A stretch of 5,020 nt of DNA from Microcaldota archaeon (GTDB lineage: Archaea > Micrarchaeota > Micrarchaeia > Micrarchaeales > Micrarchaeaceae), in NCBI GenBank assembly GCA_021812025.1, contig JAKAPD010000051.1, positions 1 to 5,020 on the forward strand, written 5' to 3'. The notes under the pieces were generated by a model that was given only the letters and a program-made list of their open reading frames with translations, was not told where the DNA came from and searched no databases. Positions 1 to 5,020 of this stretch are shown piece after piece; position 1 is the stretch's first letter, and each line of letters starts with the position of its first letter. The position numbers were made by a program, and so were the translations under genes.

Positions 1-1320
1 ATCTCGAGGGGGACAGAGGGCACGATAACTATGATAAAGCACGGTAATTTCACTGTTGAACAGAACATAGCTTCTGTCAGATCCGGGAAGCGCATCACAA
101 ACATACAGATGCTGCAAAAGAGGATTGTCAGGAGCGGCGCGCCGTACAAGAAAAAGATAGCCTCCGCGGAGCCGCTCATCACCGGGCAAAGAGTGATAGA
201 CACGTTTTTCCCTGTGGCGAAGGGAGGCACAGCCGCGATACCTGGCGGTTTCGGAACAGGCAAGACGGTAGTGCTGCACCAGCTGGCGAAATTCGCGGAC
301 AGCGACATCATAGTCTATATAGGCTGCGGAGAGCGTGGCAACGAGATGACGGAGGCGCTGACCGATTTCCCGAATCTCAAGGACCCGAAAAGCGGAAAGG
401 CGCTGATGGAGCGGACCGTGCTCATAGCGAATACCAGCAATATGCCGGTAGCCGCAAGGGAGTCCAGCATATACACCGGGATAGCGATCGCTGAGTACTT
501 CAGGGACATGGGCTACAGCGTCGCGCTCATGGCCGATTCCACATCGAGATGGGCCGAAGCGATGAGGGAGATATCGGCAAGGCTCGAAGAAATGCCGGGA
601 GAAGAAGGCTATCCGGCCTACCTGGCAAAGAGGCTTGCGGAATTCTACGAAAGGGCAGGGAAGGCAGAGACCCTTGGCGGAAAAGTAGGATCGATCACAG
701 TCATAGGCGCCGTATCACCGCCAGGCGGAGACATATCGGAGCCGGTGTCGCAGGGTACTCTTCGGATAGTCAAAACTTACTGGGGGCTTGACGCGGCGCT
801 TGCAAGCTCGAGGCACTTCCCGGCGATAAACTGGCTGACAAGCTATTCGCTTTATCTCAGGGCCTTTGCTCCATGGTACGGCAAGAACGCCTCTGAGAGC
901 TTCAAATACTACAGGGAAAAGGCGATGGCGGTGCTCCAGAAGGAAGCGGAATTGAAGGAGATAGTGCAGCTTGTAGGTATGGATGCGCTGCCGGATCATG
1001 AAAAGATAGTGCTTGATGTAGGCAGAATGATACGCGAAGATTTCCTCAGGCAGAACGCATACGACCCTATAGACGAACACACCAGCATAAACAAGCAGAA
1101 CAAGATGCTTGGCGCCATACTACACTTCTCGGGCCTTGCGGAAGAGGCATTAGGGAATGGAATAGTATCATCGAAGATATTGGCGCTGCAATCTAGGGCA
1201 GGGATAGCGAGGATGCGCGACTGGAAAGAGGAGAGCACAGACGACGAATACAAGAAGCTCATTGAGCTGATCAATGGGGATTTCAAAAGCCTTGCGAAAG
1301 GGGCCGCAAAAGGTGCATGA
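1..1320 (+). CDS. atpA: A-type ATP synthase subunit A (catalytic), 5'-truncated
   Basis: Catalytic subunit of the archaeal A1Ao ATP synthase; three copies alternate with subunit B in the cytoplasmic head and make or hydrolyse ATP. The frame is open from base 1, so the gene is cut by the window edge. The ATG at 31 is internal, because the ten codons before it (ISRGTEGTIT) and the residues after it match the family's continuous 'G-x-I-x-x-I-x-x-G-x-F-T-V-E' stretch. The window holds 439 residues of a usual 580 or so. Counting codons from base 1, I see the P-loop GGFGTGKT with Lys88, the catalytic-site motif GCGERGNEM (Glu111, Glu115), Walker B ALMAD ending at Asp179, then STSRWAEAMREIS and EEMPGEEGYPAYL. 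The ATPase alpha/beta signature PAINWLTSYS lies at 820-849. The segment before PLITGQR is unusual: the family's WPVR-PRP is replaced by RIVRSGAP. The stop TGA (1318-1320) abuts the atpB start. Identity is certain. Confidence 0.97.
   Translation: MSRGTEGTITMIKHGNFTVEQNIASVRSGKRITNIQMLQKRIVRSGAPYKKKIASAEPLITGQRVIDTFFPVAKGGTAAIPGGFGTGKTVVLHQLAKFADSDIIVYIGCGERGNEMTEALTDFPNLKDPKSGKALMERTVLIANTSNMPVAARESSIYTGIAIAEYFRDMGYSVALMADSTSRWAEAMREISARLEEMPGEEGYPAYLAKRLAEFYERAGKAETLGGKVGSITVIGAVSPPGGDISEPVSQGTLRIVKTYWGLDAALASSRHFPAINWLTSYSLYLRAFAPWYGKNASESFKYYREKAMAVLQKEAELKEIVQLVGMDALPDHEKIVLDVGRMIREDFLRQNAYDPIDEHTSINKQNKMLGAILHFSGLAEEALGNGIVSSKILALQSRAGIARMRDWKEESTDDEYKKLIELINGDFKSLAKGAAKGA
1311..1315 (+). 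promoter_or_regulatory. Ribosome binding site of atpB, inside the end of atpA
   Basis: AGGTG lies 5 bases before the ATG at 1321 and matches the core of the archaeal anti-Shine-Dalgarno complement (GGAGGTGATC). It sits within the last codons of atpA, so atpB translation is probably coupled to atpA translation. The same AGGTG-plus-5 layout occurs at the pilin-like gene on the other strand. Confidence 0.65.
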
Positions 1321-2691
1321 ATGGGTTTTGAGATAGAGTACAAATCAATAGAAAGCGTCTCGGGGCCGCTGGTAGTCGTGAAGAGCGTAAGGAGGGCCGC
1401 GTACAATGAACTTGTTAGGATAACTCTCCAGAACGGGGAAAGCAAGCTAGGACAGGTTCTTGACACGAGCGATGGGCTTGCGGTAGTGCAGGTGTTCGGC
1501 GGCACAGAGGGCATAAACATCGACAAGACATCTGTGACATTCCTTGGGGACACGTTCAAGTTTGGCGTCTCGGAGGACATGCTTGGAAGGATCTTCGATG
1601 GCCAGGGAAGGCCGATAGACATCAAAGCGGAGGTAATCACGGAAAAGAAGATGGACGTTAATGGACTTCCAATCAATCCGAGCGCTCGAGAAATGCCTAC
1701 GGACTTTATCGAAACCGGGATATCCACAATCGACGGGCTGATAACGCTCGTCAGGGGCCAAAAGCTGCCGATATTCTCGGGCGCAGGGCTCCAGCACAAC
1801 GAGCTCGCCGCGCAGATAGCCAAACAGGCAAGGGTCCACGGTTCGGAGGACTTTGCCGTAGTGTTTGCAGGAATAGGGATAACCTACGACGATGCAAACT
1901 ACTTCATCGAAGAGTTCAGGACTGCAGGCTCGCTGAGGAGGAGCGTGGCTTTCATGAACCTGGCGAACGACCCGAGCATAGAAAGGATCCTTACGCCCAG
2001 GCTCGCCCTGACCACTGCCGAATTCCTCGCCTTCGAGAAAGGGCTCCATGTGCTGGTTATATTGAACGACATGACAAACTATGCGGAGGCGCTCAGGGAA
2101 TTGTCGAGCGCAAGAGACGAAGTACCGGGAAGGAGGGGTTACCCCGGGTACATGTATACTGATCTGGCTAGCATATACGAGCGCGCTGGTATAATCAAGA
2201 ACAAGAAGGGAAGCATAACACAGCTAAACGTTGTAACGATGCCAGGTGACGATGTGACGCACCCGATCCCGGACCTTACCGGCTACATAACGGAAGGGCA
2301 GATATTCCTATCGAGGGATCTTGCGAACAAGGGAATCTATCCGCCGATAAACCCGCTGGGCTCTTTGTCAAGGCTGATGAACAAAGGTATCGGAACCGGC
2401 AAGACGCGAGAAGACCACAAGGGAGTAGCCGACCAGCTTTTCGGGGCGTACGCCAAGGCGCAGGATGCGAAGAACCTTAGCGCGATAGTCGGCACGGAGG
2501 CGCTCGGCGACATTGACAGAACGTACTTGAAATTCGGCGACGAGTTCGAGAAAACATTCATAGGCCAGGAAACCAAGGAGCGAAGGGGAATAGATGAGAC
2601 TCTCGACATAGGTTGGCGGCTGCTTTCCATGCTCCCGGAAAGCGAACTTACTAGAATAAGTGTCGAACATATCAAAAAGTATAAGAAGTGA
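1321..2691 (+). CDS. atpB: A-type ATP synthase subunit B (regulatory, non-catalytic)
   Basis: Non-catalytic nucleotide-binding subunit of the A1 head, alternating with subunit A. The 456-residue length is normal and both ends look complete. Domains run in the usual order. An N-terminal beta barrel (about 1-75) carries VSGPLVVV and GQVLDTSDGLAVVQVF. The RecA-like domain follows, with PIFSGAGLQHNE at 150-161. This is the degenerate P-loop typical of B subunits, lacking the GKT lysine. Later come the DDVTHPIPDLTGYITEGQ stretch and the ATPase alpha/beta signature PPINPLGSLS at residues 341-350. Arg351, just after the signature, corresponds to the arginine finger that reaches the catalytic site of A. 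The C-terminal helical domain ends LLSMLPESELTRISVEHIKK, close to the family consensus. The start ATG directly follows the atpA stop and has an AGGTG site 5 bases upstream. The stop TGA is at 2689-2691, with atpD next. Confidence 0.97.
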   Translation: MGFEIEYKSIESVSGPLVVVKSVRRAAYNELVRITLQNGESKLGQVLDTSDGLAVVQVFGGTEGINIDKTSVTFLGDTFKFGVSEDMLGRIFDGQGRPIDIKAEVITEKKMDVNGLPINPSAREMPTDFIETGISTIDGLITLVRGQKLPIFSGAGLQHNELAAQIAKQARVHGSEDFAVVFAGIGITYDDANYFIEEFRTAGSLRRSVAFMNLANDPSIERILTPRLALTTAEFLAFEKGLHVLVILNDMTNYAEALRELSSARDEVPGRRGYPGYMYTDLASIYERAGIIKNKKGSITQLNVVTMPGDDVTHPIPDLTGYITEGQIFLSRDLANKGIYPPINPLGSLSRLMNKGIGTGKTREDHKGVADQLFGAYAKAQDAKNLSAIVGTEALGDIDRTYLKFGDEFEKTFIGQETKERRGIDETLDIGWRLLSMLPESELTRISVEHIKKYKK

Positions 2692-3322
2692 TCATGCGCC
2701 CACGATAAATCCGACTAGGATGAACTTGCTAAACACAAGGAAGAGGATATCAGTGGCGGAGCGGGGCCACGATATACTGAAAAGGAAACGGGAGGTCTTG
2801 GTGGGCGAATTTCTTAAGCTCATAAAAGACTCGAGGGGGAGCAGGCTCGCGATGAGGGACATGCTGCAGCAGGGCTACAAGTCTGTTGCGATAGCATCCA
2901 CTTACGTGGGGGATTTTGAGCTCGACAGCGTAGCCGCAGGGATAAAAGAAGCGGCGCCGCTGAGCATCGTGCAGCGGAATGTCATGGGGGTGAAGATCCC
3001 TGAGATAAGTGCACCTGCTGAGAAGGACATCTTTGGAGAGGGCTACAGCATACTCTCTACGAGCGCAGCGATCGATGACGTGAGGGACTCGTTCGAAAGG
3101 ATAACCGGCATGATAATAGACGTAGCAAGGAGAGAGCAGGGGCTCAAGCGCCTGGTCCTTGAGATTGACAAGACAAAACGCAGGGTAAATGCGCTCGAGT
3201 ACGTGCTGATCCCGAACCTTTCGCACAGGGCAAAGTACATGTCTATGCGCCTTGACGAGATGGACAGAGATATGTTCGCCGCGCTAAAGCACGTCAAGAA
3301 GAGGCTTGCCAAAAGCGAATGA
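2660..3322 (+). CDS. atpD: A-type ATP synthase subunit D (central stalk); start uncertain
   Basis: Rotor-shaft subunit that couples the A3B3 head to the membrane rotor. The family N-terminal motif INPTR is at residues 16-20 counted from the GTG at 2660, followed by a long helix with AERGHDILKRKREVL (about 33-47). A central globular part (about 75-130) follows, then a C-terminal helix with RVNALEYVLIPNLSHR and a lysine-rich tail, LKHVKKRLAKSE. The two terminal helices form the antiparallel coiled coil of the stalk. From INPTR to the stop there are 205 residues, a normal length. The start is unclear. The only canonical start in frame upstream of INPTR is the GTG at 2660, which overlaps atpB by 32 bases, lacks a visible ribosome site and adds a non-family leader (SNISKSIRSDHAP). 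The next ATG, at 2720, would cut off INPTR. A well-placed ATG at 2694 is out of frame by one base. Identity is sure; the start is not. Confidence 0.94.
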   Translation: MSNISKSIRSDHAPTINPTRMNLLNTRKRISVAERGHDILKRKREVLVGEFLKLIKDSRGSRLAMRDMLQQGYKSVAIASTYVGDFELDSVAAGIKEAAPLSIVQRNVMGVKIPEISAPAEKDIFGEGYSILSTSAAIDDVRDSFERITGMIIDVARREQGLKRLVLEIDKTKRRVNALEYVLIPNLSHRAKYMSMRLDEMDRDMFAALKHVKKRLAKSE

Positions 3323-3327
3323 TGCGC

Positions 3328-3822
3328 CTATGTGGCCCTTACCACTAATTGGCCCACAATCGTATGGTTGAAGTTGCTCGATAAGTCAGTGTAATTGACT
3401 AGTATATCCCCTTTGAATATCTGACCCGATGCCACGTTCGCCAAGGTGTCGTTGGCATAGCAGAAGGTGTCGAAGGTGCGGTTCTGCCCTATCGGCACCA
3501 CTACGACGTTGCTCGGCGGGTTTGTGCCGACCATGTTCGACAAAACATTCTGGTTATTGCAGCCTATCGCACTGATGCTTACCGGTGATGATGTGGATTG
3601 CAGTATGTTTATGACAAGCAGGCTGTTTGACGAGTAGAGCCTGGCTGTGCACGTGAAGTCGTTCGGCAAAAGGCACTGGTTGTTGACTGTCGACTGCTGG
3701 TTGAATACCCCTATCGCGACCAAAGCAGCAAGGACTATGATTATTATGAGTATTGCCCATCCATAAGTGAGCAGATATTCCATTGCGCTTTGCGCCCTCT
3801 TTGCTTTGTTCTGCTTCTCCAT
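3328..3822 (-). CDS. Class III signal peptide (type IV pilin-like) protein
   Basis: Small surface or pilus-like protein of 164 residues when started at the ATG at 3822-3820. Residues 1-10 are short and positively charged (Lys3, Lys6, Lys8, Arg9), followed by QSAMEYLLTYGWAIL and a hydrophobic segment to about residue 40. This is the archaeal class III signal peptide. Expected cleavage is between Ala10 and Gln11 by an EppA-type prepilin peptidase, leaving Glu5 of the mature protein, with the hydrophobic helix retained as membrane anchor or pilus core. The outer part (about 41-164) has four cysteines (50, 58, 88, 121), enough for two disulfides. It also has four N-glycosylation sequons, all in the C-terminal third (Asn114, 124, 143, 152). 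An earlier TTG at 3825 is possible, but the AGGTG site fits the ATG better. The ATG shares one base with the MoxR stop (TGATG). The specific role (pilus subunit or other envelope protein) is unknown. Confidence 0.88.
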   Translation of the reverse strand: MEKQNKAKRAQSAMEYLLTYGWAILIIIIVLAALVAIGVFNQQSTVNNQCLLPNDFTCTARLYSSNSLLVINILQSTSSPVSISAIGCNNQNVLSNMVGTNPPSNVVVVPIGQNRTFDTFCYANDTLANVASGQIFKGDILVNYTDLSSNFNHTIVGQLVVRAT

Positions 3823-4730
3823 CAATGCACCTGTGCGATTATCCCGTCTATTACCCCGTTGACCCCGAGTCCACCGGTAGATTTCACGAGTATCCTGTGG
3901 CTCAGCACAGGCCTGGCCAGGGATTTAATATCATCTATGGTGACGCTGCGCCTTCCTTCTATCAATGCCTTTGTCTTGCCCGCCCTCATGAACGCTATCT
4001 CTGCTCTCGGGCTTCCCCCCATGACCACGTGTATGTCCGTCCTCGTGGCATTGACGATCTTTGTTATGTATTTTACAACGTCGTCCGGCATTTCCACTTT
4101 TGACACCTGTGCCTGCATGTCAAGTATGTCGCTTACGCCTATGACTTTCTCTGTAACTATATTGGCCTCTCGCTCTTTTATGCGCAGCATCTCCTGCTCC
4201 TCTTCGATCGTGGGATACGTTACTGCTATCCTAAGAAGGAACCTGTCGGCAAGTACCTTTGGCAGCTGCGTCGTGCCCTCTATGTTCAGCGGGTTCTGTG
4301 TCGCATATGCTATGAACGGGTTCTTCAACGGTATGGTCGAATTGCCAAGCGTGACCTGCCGCTCTTCAAGGCTTTCAAGGAGGGAAGTGGTCGTTTTCGG
4401 AGGCGCCCTGTTGAGTTCATCGATAAGCAATATGTTGGTGAATATCGGGCCCTCTTTCAGCTGCAGGTTGTTGTTTTCGTCCAAGTAGGTGTAACCCAGT
4501 ATGTCCCGTATCTGTAAGTCTGGAGTACCCTGCACTCTCCCGAAGCTCGCTTGCACCGCGTCGGCGAGAGTCTTGCACATTGTCGTCTTTGCGACACCGG
4601 GAACCCCTTCCAGCAGCGAATGCCCGTTCGCTATCAGCGAGACGAAAAGGAGCTCTATCACCTCCTCTTTGCCCGCTATCTTCTTCTTGACCTCTTTTAG
4701 CACTCTCTGATAAGCGTCCTTTGGATTCAT
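3822..4730 (-). CDS. MoxR family AAA+ ATPase
   Basis: AAA+ ATPase of the MoxR group, whose members generally act as chaperone-like remodelers that help mature or activate protein complexes. The call uses the ATG at 4730 (302 residues), because GGTGA sits 5 bases before it. An ATG at 4742, four codons earlier, is the alternative and would overlap the upstream gene by 11 bases. Motifs, numbered from 4730: Walker A GVPGVAKTT (42-50, Lys48), Walker B LLIDE (101-105) followed by LNRAPP, LLESLEERQVTLG, sensor 1 ATQNP (142-146), DRFLLR (about 161-166), and a sensor 2 helix in GGSPRAEIAFMRAGK in the last quarter. The end DIKSLARPVLSHRI is typical of MoxR lid domains. In the usual F-TPDL motif the Phe is Gly (VQGTPDLQ). 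The usual partners (DUF58, VWA proteins) are absent from the window. The gene is coupled to the pilin-like gene downstream and the DUF488 gene upstream, so its client is unknown. Confidence 0.94.
   Translation of the reverse strand: MNPKDAYQRVLKEVKKKIAGKEEVIELLFVSLIANGHSLLEGVPGVAKTTMCKTLADAVQASFGRVQGTPDLQIRDILGYTYLDENNNLQLKEGPIFTNILLIDELNRAPPKTTTSLLESLEERQVTLGNSTIPLKNPFIAYATQNPLNIEGTTQLPKVLADRFLLRIAVTYPTIEEEQEMLRIKEREANIVTEKVIGVSDILDMQAQVSKVEMPDDVVKYITKIVNATRTDIHVVMGGSPRAEIAFMRAGKTKALIEGRRSVTIDDIKSLARPVLSHRILVKSTGGLGVNGVIDGIIAQVH
3828..3832 (-). promoter_or_regulatory. Ribosome binding site of the pilin-like gene
   Basis: On the minus strand AGGTG lies 5 bases before the ATG at 3822, inside the last codons of the MoxR gene. 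It selects this ATG over the TTG at 3825 and, with the TGATG stop/start overlap, implies translational coupling to MoxR. Confidence 0.62.
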
Positions 4731-4731
4731 C

Positions 4732-5020
4732 TCATTCACCATCCTTTGGCTTCTTCTTGAGCGCCTCCTTCAACGCAGCGAGCAGCACCACCGCGTTGTT
4801 CTGGTCCCTGTTGCTTGCGGAGAAAAGCAGTGTTATCGTGTCGTTGGTCCTTGCGATGTTCACCAGGTCGCTAAAAGCCCTGTTGCTCCTGAGTTCCTTG
4901 TTGTACCTTATTGTGAACATCTTGAACCTGCTTGGCTCGTGCGCATACCACTTTCTTAGCTCGTCGCTCGGGCCCACTTCCTTGAGCCAGAGATCTATGT
5001 TGGTTGTGCTCCTTCTAGAT
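4732..5020 (-). CDS. DUF488 (YeaO-like) family protein, N-terminus outside window
   Basis: Partial gene: the minus-strand frame is open to the window edge, giving 95 residues. The GTG at 4977 lies in the middle of a conserved block (IDLWLKEVGPSDELRKWY) and is not the start. This block, then HEPSRFKMFTIRYNKELR, a DTITLLFSASNRD stretch and NNAVVLLAALKEAL, is the pattern of the DUF488/YeaO family of small soluble proteins. The family's cellular function is not established, and no catalytic role should be assumed. Members are usually about 115-130 residues, so about 25-35 N-terminal residues are probably missing. In many relatives the residue before NNAVVL is His (HNNAVVL or HNHAVVL); here it is Gln. 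The TGA at 4734-4732 lies one base before the preferred MoxR ATG, so the two genes are in one transcription unit. Confidence 0.85.
   Translation of the reverse strand, partial: SRRSTTNIDLWLKEVGPSDELRKWYAHEPSRFKMFTIRYNKELRSNRAFSDLVNIARTNDTITLLFSASNRDQNNAVVLLAALKEALKKKPKDGE
4736..4740 (-). promoter_or_regulatory. Ribosome binding site deciding the MoxR start
   Basis: GGTGA on the minus strand lies 5 bases before the ATG at 4730, within the last codons of the DUF488 gene. The alternative ATG at 4742 only has AAAGG touching it with no spacer, so the downstream ATG is preferred. Confidence 0.5.

Noticed and set aside
996..1823. Long antisense open frame (275 codons) across the end of atpA and start of atpB
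   Set aside because: It is fully opposite two genes with unmistakable family motifs, spans their junction, is low-complexity Ser/Pro/Leu-rich and shows no recognisable domain.
1447..2049. Antisense open frame (200 codons) inside atpB, and similar ones at 2337-2675 and 2750-3226
   Set aside because: All lie opposite conserved ATP synthase coding sequence and have no recognisable motifs; they are by-products of biased codon use.
2694..2708. Four-codon reading frame M-R-P-R-stop between atpB and atpD as a leader peptide
   Set aside because: It is too short and unsupported as a real peptide; it is more simply explained as the displaced start of atpD, reported as a finding.
3331..3358. Imperfect inverted repeat as an intrinsic terminator
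   Set aside because: It has a bulge, a 13-base loop and no following T-tract, and it lies inside the coding end of the pilin-like gene, so I do not annotate it as a terminator.
3823..3825. TTG at 3825 as the start of the pilin-like gene
   Set aside because: The adjacent ATG at 3822 has the AGGTG site at the same 5-base spacing seen for atpB; the TTG would add only one residue.
3790..4488. Antisense open frame (232 codons) opposite the MoxR gene
   Set aside because: It mirrors the Walker A/B and sensor region of MoxR; its hydrophobic Ser/Leu-rich product is what the complement of this codon use gives, with no ribosome site or family motif.
4975..4977. GTG at 4977 as the start of the DUF488 gene
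   Set aside because: The frame stays open upstream with family-like residues (IDLWLKE), so the GTG encodes an internal Val.

Overview
The window looks like a piece of an archaeal chromosome, most likely from the DPANN/Micrarchaeota (ARMAN-like) side of the tree. Three things point that way: an archaeal A-type ATP synthase operon in A-B-D order, a short pilin-like protein with an archaeal class III signal peptide (QSAMEYLLTYGWAIL type), and Ile/Arg codon use rich in ATA and AGG. The phylum is inferred from the style of the pilin-like protein and has not been tested by phylogeny. The DNA is almost fully coding, with two gene blocks pointing towards each other.

Left block, + strand (1-3322): the distal end of the A-ATPase operon. 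It holds the catalytic subunit A (atpA, 5' end cut off by the window), the regulatory/nucleotide-binding subunit B (atpB, complete, starting directly after the atpA stop) and the central-stalk subunit D (atpD, body complete, start codon problematic). Together these give the catalytic A3B3 head and its rotor shaft. Nucleotide-binding residues are intact in A, and B has the expected degenerate P-loop and arginine finger.

Right block, - strand (5020 down to 3328): a tightly coupled three-gene cluster, read right to left. It holds a DUF488/YeaO-family protein (N-terminus outside the window), a MoxR-type AAA+ ATPase, and a small secreted or membrane-anchored protein with a class III (type IV pilin-like) signal peptide. 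Neighbouring genes abut or overlap by a base or so, and both internal start codons are preceded by a GGTG-type ribosome binding site. The usual MoxR partners (DUF58, VWA, transglutaminase proteins) are not seen in the window.

The two blocks converge with only 5 bases between stop codons (3323-3327). No intergenic stretch exceeds 15 bases, and I see no RNA genes, mobile elements, CRISPR arrays or recognisable promoters. The points most worth a second look are the missing canonical start for atpD, which fits a one-base deletion or an unusual start, and the coupled DUF488-MoxR-pilin-like cluster.
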